Positions 1 to 8,631 of a DNA stretch of 64,000 nt are shown piece after piece. Below the pieces are notes generated by a model, which made no database searches, was not told the DNA's origin, and saw nothing but the letters and a program-made list of their open reading frames with translations. The stretch is from the NCBI GenBank assembly GCA_964469565.1, contig CAYXZD010000004.1, positions 1-64,000 on the forward strand, in the 5' to 3' direction. A program made the position numbers and the translations under genes. This stretch comes from GCA-2720975 sp964469565. GTDB lineage: Bacteria; Planctomycetota; UBA1135; GCA-002686595. Each line of letters starts with the position of its first letter. Position 1 is the stretch's first letter.

Positions 1-1426
1 TTTTCATGACTGCGATGGCCCGTTCAAGGGCTCTTGTGTTCCCCACCTTCTTGGCCTTGAGCGCAGCATTGGAGGCCGTAGACAAGCGCATGATTGCCGC
101 CCTGCCTTGATCCCCGCTGCCGCCGGAGGGCAGAGCCCAGGGATCTTCGAGGACCGAGAGGATTTGATCAAACTCACTTTCAGTCCAGGGCTCTCTGGCC
201 ATGGAGACTGTTTGGAGTGCCTGTGCCGCGACTGCGCCGTCGAGGTCTGTGACTGCGATCGCCATCAAGTCCCGGTAGGCGGCCATGCGCATGCCGGAGA
301 CGAGGGCTCGCCGTGCCTCTGGATGGGCATGGGCTTCCGCCAGCTCTGCATAGTTCCCCTCGAGAGCCTCGACAGCGCCCTCACGGATGCCTAACGCCAG
401 CCAGAGCCCCCCAGCATCACCGATACCGTCAGCCCGGCTGCTGAGAAACTCGGCAGCAGAGTAGACATCGGCATTGTTGGCCACCGCCGATGCGATCGCC
501 TTCTTGACAGCTACTGAAATGCCTGGATCGTCAACCCGCTGACTGGCAAGAAAGAGACCAAAGTCTGGGTCATCTCCTAGGAGGAGGTTTTTGACTGTCA
601 GGCCCACGAGGACCGGGTCACTTGTTTCCTCTCCAAAGACTGAGAAGAACGCTGCCCTTCCCTCAGGGGTCATCGAATCACCGATGGCTTGAAACAGGGC
701 TGAGTACAAGCTCTTGGCCTCGGGGAAGAGGGACCGCAAGTAGAGGATATCCTGCAGGTAGCTCTCATCTAGAACGAGCTTGCCGTCGGCGGCTGCCGCC
801 GTCAGTGTTGCGACTAGCTGCTTTTGGATGGCTGGGTGCAAGTCGGGTAAACCAGACAAGACTGCGAGCACTTGATCCCGACCCTCACCCCGGCCTGTGC
901 GAACCACGACCATCCAGTACAGGGCCCGGACGGCTCCGTAGGATTCGAGTTCATCGAGTTGTAATTCCCCTTCAAGCGTGGGGGAGCACAGACCCAGGAC
1001 GAGTGCCGTGCTGTCAGGGAAATCCAAGAACACCTCCACAGCCCGCTCGAGTTGAGCCACCAATTGTGGGTCGTGAGAGGGTCCCTTCTTGCTGGTAAGG
1101 GCCGGACCCAGATCGGGAGTTGTCCCCGATCCGGCCTTCACGATGGCCTGTTCACCGATTGCGATAGCTCGCAGAAGTGGACGGATGTCGGCGGGTAGAA
1201 CCCATGCGATGGCGGGTTCCTCATCCAAACCCTCCGACTCGTTGGCTTCGCTGCGATGATCACGATTGGACTGGGTTGTGTCGAGGGCTTGTGCCTCATC
1301 GGAAAGTTCATTGGCTTCATCCGCCCTAGACTGGTCCGTCTGGGAAAGATCGGGAGTCGTACCTCGATAGATGAGGGCAACCAAGAGGGCGAGAACTGCA
1401 AGAGCAAGTATGGGGAGCGGTTTCAT
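1..1426 (-). CDS. Membrane-anchored or secreted HEAT-like protein, C-terminus cut by window edge
   Basis: An uninterrupted leftward frame starts at the ATG at 1424-1426 and runs off the left edge, giving at least 475 residues. It opens with a short basic/hydrophobic segment (MKPLPILALAVLALLVALIY), which reads as an uncleaved anchor or signal peptide. A Ser/Glu/Asp-rich linker follows, then a long alternation of Leu/Ala-rich helices separated by small turns, reminiscent of HEAT or armadillo-type solenoids. I see no catalytic motif and do not recognise the family. It is probably an exported protein used in binding or scaffolding. It follows the Cys-rich protein at 1686-2126 on the same strand, separated by a 12-bp minisatellite. 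The coding call is firm; the fold is a guess from helix periodicity. Confidence 0.7.
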   Translation of the reverse strand, partial: MKPLPILALAVLALLVALIYRGTTPDLSQTDQSRADEANELSDEAQALDTTQSNRDHRSEANESEGLDEEPAIAWVLPADIRPLLRAIAIGEQAIVKAGSGTTPDLGPALTSKKGPSHDPQLVAQLERAVEVFLDFPDSTALVLGLCSPTLEGELQLDELESYGAVRALYWMVVVRTGRGEGRDQVLAVLSGLPDLHPAIQKQLVATLTAAAADGKLVLDESYLQDILYLRSLFPEAKSLYSALFQAIGDSMTPEGRAAFFSVFGEETSDPVLVGLTVKNLLLGDDPDFGLFLASQRVDDPGISVAVKKAIASAVANNADVYSAAEFLSSRADGIGDAGGLWLALGIREGAVEALEGNYAELAEAHAHPEARRALVSGMRMAAYRDLMAIAVTDLDGAVAAQALQTVSMAREPWTESEFDQILSVLEDPWALPSGGSGDQGRAAIMRLSTASNAALKAKKVGNTRALERAIAVMK

Positions 1427-1560
1427 GTTTTTTTGGGGGCTGTAGACGAGTGGGGAAACACGTGGGAACATTCCTCGATTACGATTCTGCAAGTCGATTC
1501 AAGCCAGGCCTGGTGGGGAGGAAGCCCGCACCCTTTCTCAGAGGCAGCTTCCCCCCACCA

Positions 1561-1668
1561 GCAATTCGCTCAGCGATTCACTGGCCGATTCTCCGGGCAA
1601 TTCACTCTGCAAGTCACTCTGCAAGTCACTGGGCGATTCACTCGGCGATGCACTGGGCGATGCAAACC
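1561..1668. repeat. Nine-copy 12-bp tandem repeat
   Basis: Nine consecutive 12-bp units fit the approximate pattern gcRAttcactSg, starting gcaattcgctca, gcgattcactgg and ending gcgatgcactgg, gcgatgcaaacc. The array lies between two leftward genes, beyond the stop of the 1686-2126 gene and before the start at 1426. Because 12 is a multiple of three, the leftward frame encodes a Ser/Glu/Asp/Gln-rich tract without stops, so it may be a decayed or frameshifted low-complexity tail of the upstream gene. Confidence 0.8.
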
Positions 1669-1685
1669 TGGCAATGCGAACATAT

Positions 1686-2126
1686 TTATTCTTTACCGCA
1701 AGGGACGGTTTTGAAGTCCTCAACGGTCCCGTCATCGTACCAATCGTCACATTCACAGGAGACTGGAATCCCAATCTTGATCCAGGGAATCACGAGGCCC
1801 GCACAATCGCATTCTCTTGTCCGCACGATCAAGTCCCGGTCTTTGACGCACCTTGTCCCAGGGTTTTTCTTGCCCATGCACTCTTGGTGAGCTGGCACCC
1901 GAGATTGGTATGGATAGCACAAATCCCCAAAGATGGCTCCGCCCACCCCTAGGATCTCGATTCCCACGCCACAGCGTTCGGGCTTACCGTGGTAATTATA
2001 TTCTGCCTCCACCTGTGACGCCATGACATTAGGACAATCGTCCGGTAGGCCAAGGCTTGGCGACATCACGCCGCAAAGTGTCAAAACACCAACAGTCATC
2101 ATTCGTAGCATGCTTGATTCCTCCAT
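1686..2126 (-). CDS. Small secreted cysteine-rich protein, family unknown
   Basis: This 146-residue protein has an N-terminal signal peptide: hydrophobic run MTVGVLTLCGVMSPSLG, followed by LPDDC. The mature part is about 120 residues with roughly ten cysteines, including a CDC and a CEC motif, and ends in VPCGKE, which suggests a disulfide-stabilised extracellular domain. A second in-frame ATG at 2111 may be the true start, because it leaves a conventional signal peptide. I do not recognise the family. It resembles the products at 17648-18340 and 38041-38859 in general style (secreted, Cys-rich, acidic) but I cannot show homology by eye. It stands just outside the left edge of the tRNA-flanked island. 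Confidence 0.65.
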   Translation of the reverse strand: MEESSMLRMMTVGVLTLCGVMSPSLGLPDDCPNVMASQVEAEYNYHGKPERCGVGIEILGVGGAIFGDLCYPYQSRVPAHQECMGKKNPGTRCVKDRDLIVRTRECDCAGLVIPWIKIGIPVSCECDDWYDDGTVEDFKTVPCGKE

Positions 2127-2514
2127 GAGGCCTAACCAGGGTTAGGCGTTTTCAACAGGTTCAGTCGATGGACCACAAGATCCAGTTTCAATGAGCGAGA
2201 ATTGCAACCACGAGGATTCAGAAAACGAATTGCCAAGTCCAAGTGGAGCGCCCACTCACAAGTACTGACGATCGCCCGCTTTCAGGGTTTCACGTAGACA
2301 ATCGAAAATCGCCCGCCCTGACGAAGCGCATTCCTGCACTCTCCCGCCGGGATCTACACCGAACCGTAATCCCCCCCTCTCCTAGGGAAAACCGTCTGTC
2401 ATAACCAATCCTGGCAGGGGAGCTGACTCCCGCCCCCAATCTCCCCAGCCTCTCAGTAACTCAACAGCGTCTCCCTCGCTGCGCAACTGAACCGGGATCA
2501 CACCCATATGGAAT
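2127..2514. other. Non-coding stretch left of the island boundary
   Basis: No convincing reading frame is present. It should contain the promoter of the leftward 1686-2126 gene and ends at the orphan tRNA fragment. No integrase remnant is visible. Confidence 0.5.
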
Positions 2515-2560
2515 TGGAGCGGCTGATGGGACTCGAACCCACGACATTCAGCTTGGGAAG
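2515..2560 (-). repeat. Orphan 3' half of tRNA-Gly: left attachment-site copy (attL-like)
   Basis: These 46 bp are identical to 13179-13224, the 3' part of the intact tRNA-Gly(CCC) gene on the same strand. The repeat begins exactly at the encoded CCA end and runs through discriminator, 3' acceptor strand, T arm, variable loop and into the anticodon loop. Beyond 2560 the sequences diverge at once, so no D arm or 5' acceptor strand is present. This is the classic footprint of site-specific integration into a tRNA 3' end, in which the element brings its own 3' end and displaces the original one. Confidence 0.92.
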
Positions 2561-2694
2561 GCTCACTGCTATAAGATGCTGTAACGGTCTGAACTTCCAT
2601 ATTTTTAAGGCCTTTGCACTCAATAGCAACATCTCTCATCCGTGTACTTTTGTGTGTAAGCCTCGCCAGCCGAGGGCGCTCTTCGAATGTAATT

Positions 2695-2707
2695 GCGTAG
2701 ACTACGC
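2695..2707. promoter_or_regulatory. 13-bp perfect palindrome upstream of the island operon
   Basis: The sequence gcgtagactacgc is a perfect inverted repeat (6-bp arms, central A) about 110 bp before the methyltransferase start. It could be an operator for a regulator of the cassette. No dedicated control protein gene is visible nearby, and a palindrome this short can occur by chance. Confidence 0.25.
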
Positions 2708-2819
2708 TTCTCCGGACTCTGTTCTGAAGGTTAAGGGGCTACACACCGGGTTTGCCCGAGGCAGGAACCTGACCACGGTCAATTGTGCCCCCCCTCGTCT
2801 TCCAGTATCGTTTTCTCAT

Positions 2820-5800
2820 ATGTCAACAGCGCCCGCTTCCTTGTCGCTCGAAGAGGTAACCCTCCCCAACTGGCCCTTCGCGCTCTTGGGCATCGCTTAC
2901 GGCCAAGGGACGCGCTTGCAGTTGGAGGTTTTGTATTCCGAACACGCATCCACTCCCAGCCCCACCCAACTGAGGTCCGCTTGGAAGGCTCGTCAGGAAG
3001 GCCGCGGTGTGCCCCTTCTGGTGGTGGTGCTACATGACGGCAAGGCTCATGTCTGCGGGCCGTCTGGGGAAGACCCCACGGTTTACCCTGACCTCGATGC
3101 AGGGCAGGTCGAGCGCATTTGCCAAGAGGCCCTCGAACAACCTTTCCGTCAGGCTGCTCTCAGGTCACTTCGCGATAGTCTGGGTGCCCTAGAAGAAGAT
3201 GGACTGCCCGGTCTGCGTAACGAGGGGTTTCTGGCTTCCCATGAACTCGCTAACGGAGTCCCCGGGCGTGCGGACTGGAGCAAGGCCAAGGCCAAGGCTC
3301 AACCGATTCTGAGCCACACGGGCAAGGACCTGCTCAAGGCCCTTGGCTTCACCATCGAGCCTCTGGACAAGGTCACTGAAGTCCTGAAGGCGGGGGACCA
3401 CAAGAGTGCCGTCGCCATCCTGTTGAAAGACCAAGAAACTCCCGAGTCCGGCTCCCAGCGCATTCCCGGAACCCTCTCGCCGGTTTCCTATGCCCTAGCC
3501 CGCGCCGACGAAGAGAGCCTGGACTGGGTTGTCCTCGTTCACGGCCGCAAGATTCGCCTCTACCCCGTCAAGATGGGTGTGGGTGTGGGGCGCAGAGGGC
3601 GCACCGAGACCTTCCTCGAGTGCCACACGGGTCTCATCCCGGATGAACAGGCTGCTTATCTCTGGTTGCTGTTCTCCGCCGCTGCCTTGGCCGAAAACGG
3701 CAGCCTGGATTCCATCCTGGGCGACTCCAAGGACTTTGCCGGGGACCTGGCCAACCGTCTCCGAGAGCGCATTTACGACAAAGTCATTCCGGGTCTCGCT
3801 GAGGGCTTGGCCGAAGCGCGTGGGCTTGAAGAGCCCACTGCACAGGACCTGGCAGAGACCTACCAGATGGCCATGCGGGTGCTCTTTCGCCTGCTGTTCA
3901 TCGCCTATGGGGAAGACAAGGACCTTCTGCCCTACCGCTTCAACGGCCTCTACCAGAAGCGCTCCCTCAAGACCAAGGCGAGAGAACTACTCAACATCGA
4001 ACCTGACCAGTTCGACGAGAGCGACTCCTGGTGGGTGGAAGTCCAGAACCTCTTCAAGGCTGTGGACAAGGGCAATCGCGATTGGGGGGTGCCCGCCTAC
4101 AACGGCGGTCTCTTCTCTTCTAACCCTGAAGAGTCAGCCATTGGGGCGGCCCTGTCCGACGTGAGTCTTCCCAACCGGGTTCTCGGCCCGGTTCTACAGC
4201 ATCTCTTGCTCGTCCCAACCAAAGAGGAAGTCCTTGGTCCGGTCGACTTCCGCTCGCTGGGAGTGCGTGAGTTCGGAACCATCTATGAAGGTCTGCTGGA
4301 GTCCGAACTGTCCGTCGCCGAAACGGACCTGGCCGTTGAGTCCAAGGGCAAGAACAAAGACGCCTACCGGCCCTGCAAGAAAGGCGAAGAGCCAGCCGTT
4401 GCTCAGGGCTCCATCTACCTGCACAACGCTTCGGGTGCGCGCAAGGCTACCGGCTCCTACTACACGAAGCACTTCGCGGTGGAGCACCTGCTGGACCGTT
4501 CCCTGGAGCCCGCCCTCGACGACCACTTCGCGCGACTGGACGAACTGGACGAATTGGAAGCCGCGGAGTCCTTCTTCGACTTCCGCGTGGCCGACATCGC
4601 CATGGGGTCCGGTCACTTCCTTGTCGCCGCAGTTGACCGCATCGAGGCTCGCTTCTCTGGCTACCTCGCCAACCGCCCCCTACCCCAAGTCGCTCAAGAA
4701 ATTGCGCACCTTCGCGCGGCGGCAACGGAGGCACTGGGTGATGCAGCCGACTCCTATGAAGAGTTCGAGGACAACGCTCTCCTCCGTCGCCTCATCGCCC
4801 GCCGCTGCATCTACGGCGTGGACATCAATGAAGTTGCCGTGCAGTTGGCTCGGCTGGGCATCTGGATTCACACCTTCGTGCCGGGGCTTCCACTCTCGCT
4901 GCTTGACCGCAACCTCATCCACGGCAACTCCCTGGTTGGCATCGGGCAATTGAGTGAGTTCGACGATGTCCTGAAGAAGAGCGGGATGTCCCTCTTCCAG
5001 ATGGACTCCCAGACCTTCCTTAGTGACGCAGCAGAAGCGCTTGGTCGCCTGGGGCGGATTGCCGATGCGACCACCTCTGAAGTCAAGCAGGCACGCAAGG
5101 CTTGGCAAGAAGCCGACGCTGCCATTGAACCCACGCGCGCCCTGTGCGACATCCTCACCGCGGCACGCATCGAGGCGGAGGACTTCCCCATCCTTCTGAC
5201 CGACTGGGAAAAGCAAAAGGGTTCCGTAGTCAAGAGCAAAGACCACGGGCACGCACTGGGCGTGCTGAAGGGGATGAACCCAACGCATTTCCCTGTGGTC
5301 TTTCCTGAGGTCTTTCTACGGGAACGTGCGGGGTTCGATGTCATCCTCGGCAATCCTCCCTGGGAAAAGGCCATCTCAAAGGAGGATGCGTTCTGGCCTC
5401 GGTTCATTCCCGGCTTCAATGGGTTCTCTCAAAGGGAACAGGAGGTGTTGCGTGCTGACATACGCAAGGCGCGCCCTGACCTCGTAGCCCAGTATGAATC
5501 CGAACGGGCGCAGAACAAGTCGCTACGGGCCGCACTGAACGCAGGTCCGTTCCCCGGTATGGGGACGGGGGATCCTGACCTCTACAAGGCTTTCAGTTGG
5601 AGGTTTTGGTTTCTGCTATCGAGGCAGGGAGGAAGGTTGGGCGTTGTCCTACCTAGGTCTGTGCTTACCGCGAAGGGATCTGCAGAATTCAGGCAGGTTG
5701 TCTTATTGGAGGCAGCGAATATCGATGCCACCATCCTCCTCAACACGAGTCGTTGGGCTTTCGATATGGAAGCCCGATACACAATTGCCTTGGTTGCATT

Positions 5801-6669
5801 CCAGCGAGGAGCAAATATGAATGCGGATGGGTCTGTCTACCTTGAAGGCCCATTCAACAGTCAATCTAGTTACGACTCTCGACTAGAGAATGGTGGGGCG
5901 TCCTTTGTCGGCGAGGAGGTCTTGGCTTGGAACGACTCTGCCCCCCTGCCCCTGGTGCCGTCAAAGGAGAGCGCCGATGTTCTTAGACGAATCAGCAAGC
6001 ACCCTCGCCTTGACACATCGACTCATGATGACTGGCGGGCGAGACCCTATGCGGAGTTGCACTCCAAGAATGACAAACCCCTGATGGACCTGGATTCGGA
6101 GAAATGTCCCCCGGGCTTCTGGCCTGTCTACAAGGGGGAGTCCTTCAATCTGTGGGAACCGGATTCTGGAACCTACTACGCATGGGCCGACCCTGAGATT
6201 GTTCGCCCAGTCCTGCAGAAGAAACGGGAGCGTGGGNNNNNNNNNNNNNNNNNNNNNNNNNNNNNNNNNNNNNNNNNNNNNNNNNNNNNNNNNNNNNNNN
6301 NNNNNNNNNNNNNNNNNNNNNNNNNNNNNNNNNNNNTACGATGTGTTGAATCCATTGCCCGTCCCCCGCCCCGACCCCGACAACCCCCTCCGTCAACGTG
6401 TAATCGAACTAGCCGGTCGTCTCGCCTGCCCCGACGAGCGCTTCGCTGACTGGGCCAAGGATGTCGGCGTTGAGTGCGGACCTCTCGAAGGAGACGAGAA
6501 GCAGGACATGATTCACGAACTGGATGCGGTCGTCGCGCACCTCTACGACCTCACCCAGGACCACCTCACCCACATCTTCGAGACCTTCCACGAAGGCTGG
6601 GACTACCACCCCCGCCTCGCTGCCACGCTCACCCACTACCACGCCTGGGAGGAGCGGCGCCCCTCATGA
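2820..6669 (+). CDS. Eco57I-type adenine-specific DNA methyltransferase (type IIG/BREX-like), interrupted by an assembly gap
   Basis: This is a large class I SAM-dependent DNA N6-adenine methyltransferase. The ATG at 2820 is preferred over the upstream ATG at 2508, because the latter reads through the tRNA fragment. The N-terminal ~330 residues contain a degenerate nuclease-like region with VVLVHGRKIRLYP, similar to that of type IIG enzymes. SAM motif I is AMGSGHFLVAA, near residue 600, and catalytic motif IV is VILGNPPWEK, near residue 845. The C-terminal piece after the gap reads PVPRPDPDNPLRQRVIELAG and ends in FHEGWDYHPRL, as in the known Eco57I-methylase family. The two parts are in different frames across the 100-N placeholder, so missing target-recognition sequence is the simplest explanation, not mutation. 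The stop overlaps the next gene as ATGA. It could act alone as a modification enzyme or with the helicase and HNH nuclease downstream. Confidence 0.88.
6237..6336. other. Scaffold gap (100 N) inside the methyltransferase
   Basis: Exactly 100 N, the usual placeholder for a gap of unknown length. The flanks share no obvious overlap, and the reading frame changes from one side to the other, so real sequence (part of the specificity region) is missing. Confidence 0.95.
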
Positions 6670-7049
6670 GCGCCCCTGATGACAACTACGACGACCACCT
6701 GAGAGAAGCCCTCTTGAGCACCTCCCAGCAGTTTGATAGGGCTATTCTTGGTCTCTCGACCAGTGCGCTGGCCCTTTCGCTGGCGTTTATCAAGGACATC
6801 GTCCCATCCAGTCCCGCAGAACACCTTGATGTTCTGTTCTTGTCGTGGGGAGGCTTTATCGGAGCAATCGCCTGCACGGTTATCTCTTTCCAAACGAGTC
6901 AAGCTGCGATACGGGCACGCCTAGGGCACGACGACAAGCGCGGAGATAAGTACGGGATGTACACTCGCTGGTTCAATAGAGTCGCGGGAGGTTCATTCTC
7001 GGTTGCGCTTGTCCTCACGGCCGTGTTCGTGTCCTGCAATCTATCCTAG
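6666..7049 (+). CDS. Small three-helix membrane protein of the island
   Basis: This 127-residue protein starts at an ATG that overlaps the methyltransferase stop (ATGA). After an acidic, cytoplasmic-looking N-terminus (MSAPDDNYDDHLREALLST) it has three hydrophobic segments at about residues 27-47, 55-77 and 107-126, with a charged RARLGHDDKRGDKYG loop between the second and third. There is no enzymatic motif and I do not recognise the family. Small membrane proteins in defence operons often act as membrane-disrupting effectors or anchors (established for several systems); that role here is inference from context and the overlapping start. Confidence 0.75.
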   Translation: MSAPDDNYDDHLREALLSTSQQFDRAILGLSTSALALSLAFIKDIVPSSPAEHLDVLFLSWGGFIGAIACTVISFQTSQAAIRARLGHDDKRGDKYGMYTRWFNRVAGGSFSVALVLTAVFVSCNLS

Positions 7050-7061
7050 GATCAACCTGCC

Positions 7062-7220
7062 ATGTCGAAGAAACCAGAATCCACGCCACTAGAGAAAGGT
7101 GGTACACCGAAGGAGGGTGAAGGAAAGCGTGGGTATGATCCCCCCAAGCGTCCTTCAAAACCCACCGGCAGCAGCGACTCCGAAAAACCGAGTGCGCCGA
7201 AAAAAGATGAAGCCGACTGA
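7062..7220 (+). CDS. 52-residue Lys/Pro/Ser-rich protein, probable overlooked small gene
   Basis: The ATG at 7062 lies 12 bp after the stop of the membrane-protein gene, and the TGA at 7218-7220 overlaps the likely ATG of the next gene (7207) by 14 bp. The product begins MSKKPESTPLEKGGTPKEGE, continues with KRGYDPPKRPSKPTG and ends PSAPKKDEAD. It is highly charged, has no hydrophobic core and is probably disordered. The snug fit between two genes and the downstream overlap argue that it is translated. It could be a linker, DNA-binding or inhibitory peptide of the cassette. It may have been skipped by gene callers because of its length. Confidence 0.5.
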   Translation: MSKKPESTPLEKGGTPKEGEGKRGYDPPKRPSKPTGSSDSEKPSAPKKDEAD

Positions 7221-8631
7221 CCTCGACGCCATGTTGCGTGCGGGTGAAGGCCCGGCCGTCGAGTACAAGGAATCGCTCTCGGCTTCCTTTGCCCGAGAGC
7301 TCGTGGCTTTTGCCAACACGGCGGGCGGGCATGTTCTCTTGGGAGTCGCTGATAATGGAACCATCAAGGGAATCCGGGACACCAATGACCTGCGCGCCCG
7401 CATCCAGGGTATCGCCCGCAATTGCGATCCGCCGGTTTCTGTTCAGCTGGAACGCATCGGCGAGGTCACGGTCGTGGAAGTCGAGGAAGCTACTGCCAAG
7501 CCCGTCCAGTGCAGTGATGGTTTTTTCATCCGCCACGGGGCCGTCAGCCAGAAACTCACCCGCAATGAGATTCGAGACATCTTCCGAGGAGAGGGATCGC
7601 TGCGCTTCGATACGGCGATCTGTTCTGAGTTTTGTTACCCCAGAGACTTCGACGAGGACAAGTTCAAGCACTGGGTCCAACTGAGCGGAATCACTGGCCA
7701 GCCCGACCCGGCAGAGTTGCTCGTGAACATTGAGGCTGCTGAGGAATCAGATGAGGGCCTCCTGTTCCGCAACGCTGGCGTGCTCTTCTTCGCCAAGGCT
7801 CCACGCCGCTTCTTCAATCAAGCCTATATCACCTGCCTCTTGGGCAAGGGGACAGACAAGGTCGACGTGCTCGACCGCAAGGACTTCGATGGTGGTTTGG
7901 TCGCGGACATCGAGGACGCACTGCGCTTCGTAGAACGCAATACGCGTACGGCTTGGCGCATCGAGGGCTTGCAGCGGACGAACATCCATGAATACCCCAT
8001 GAAGGCCGTACGCGAGGCCATCACCAACGCAGTCATGCACCGAGACTGGTTCGTGGACGGGGCCAATGTTTTCGTTGAGGTCTACAGTGACCGCCTGGAG
8101 GTGACGAGCCCGGGCAGTCTGCCCAAGGGAATGACCTTGGGCGACCTGGGGCAGAAGAGCGTCCGACGCAATGCCCTGATTGCTGACCTGCTCCACCGCA
8201 TCGAGTTTATCGAGAAGGCGGGCACGGGGATTCGCCGCATCCGGGCCGAGGCCCGAGAGCAGGGCTGTCCAGAGCCTGAGTTTTTAGAGACGGGCTTCTT
8301 CAGCACGGTCTTCCGCCCCAACCCGGAGGTGAGGGCAGAGGCTGAGTCCCAGGCAGGTGGTGACTTGGGGGGTTTTTCTGAAGTCACCCCCCAAGTCACC
8401 CCCCAAGTTCAGGTCGTGCGGGCCCTACAGGGCGAAATGCGGCGTGGAGACCTCCAAGAGGCTCTTGGACTGACGGACAGGAAGCACTTTCGCAAGAACT
8501 ACCTCCTTCCGGCCCTGAAGGAAGGGCTCATCGAGATGACAGTTCCCGACAAACCCACCAGTCGCCTCCAACGCTACCGTTTGACCGATGCGGGCCGCGA
8601 GGTGCTGGTGGAGCAGGGTGAGGCCCAATGA
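7207..8631 (+). CDS. AlbA_2 / GHKL-type ATP-binding protein with C-terminal winged-helix region
   Basis: The product has 474 residues from the ATG at 7207; a longer start at 7099 would add 36 residues that overlap the small gene. Residues ~15-110 form an AlbA_2 (Schlafen-like) domain with the characteristic EYKESL and FANTAGGHVLLGV motifs. Residues ~270-390 match the HATPase_c_4 module found in this family: EAITNAVMHRDW, then VTSPGSLPKG and GTGIRRI. The tail carries the VTPQVTPQVQV stretch and a winged-helix-like region ending near YRLTDAGREVL. Proteins of this type are often called putative transcriptional regulators or RecG-like, and several occur in defence loci. It is embedded in the cassette, overlapping the helicase start by 4 bp (ATGA), so it may be a sensor or regulator of the system. 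Confidence 0.85.
   Translation: MKPTDLDAMLRAGEGPAVEYKESLSASFARELVAFANTAGGHVLLGVADNGTIKGIRDTNDLRARIQGIARNCDPPVSVQLERIGEVTVVEVEEATAKPVQCSDGFFIRHGAVSQKLTRNEIRDIFRGEGSLRFDTAICSEFCYPRDFDEDKFKHWVQLSGITGQPDPAELLVNIEAAEESDEGLLFRNAGVLFFAKAPRRFFNQAYITCLLGKGTDKVDVLDRKDFDGGLVADIEDALRFVERNTRTAWRIEGLQRTNIHEYPMKAVREAITNAVMHRDWFVDGANVFVEVYSDRLEVTSPGSLPKGMTLGDLGQKSVRRNALIADLLHRIEFIEKAGTGIRRIRAEAREQGCPEPEFLETGFFSTVFRPNPEVRAEAESQAGGDLGGFSEVTPQVTPQVQVVRALQGEMRRGDLQEALGLTDRKHFRKNYLLPALKEGLIEMTVPDKPTSRLQRYRLTDAGREVLVEQGEAQ

Noticed and set aside
2508..2819. N-terminal extension of the methyltransferase from an ATG at 2508
   Set aside because: This part reads through the tRNA-Gly fragment (2515-2560) in frame and has no family character; the conserved N-terminus begins at 2820.
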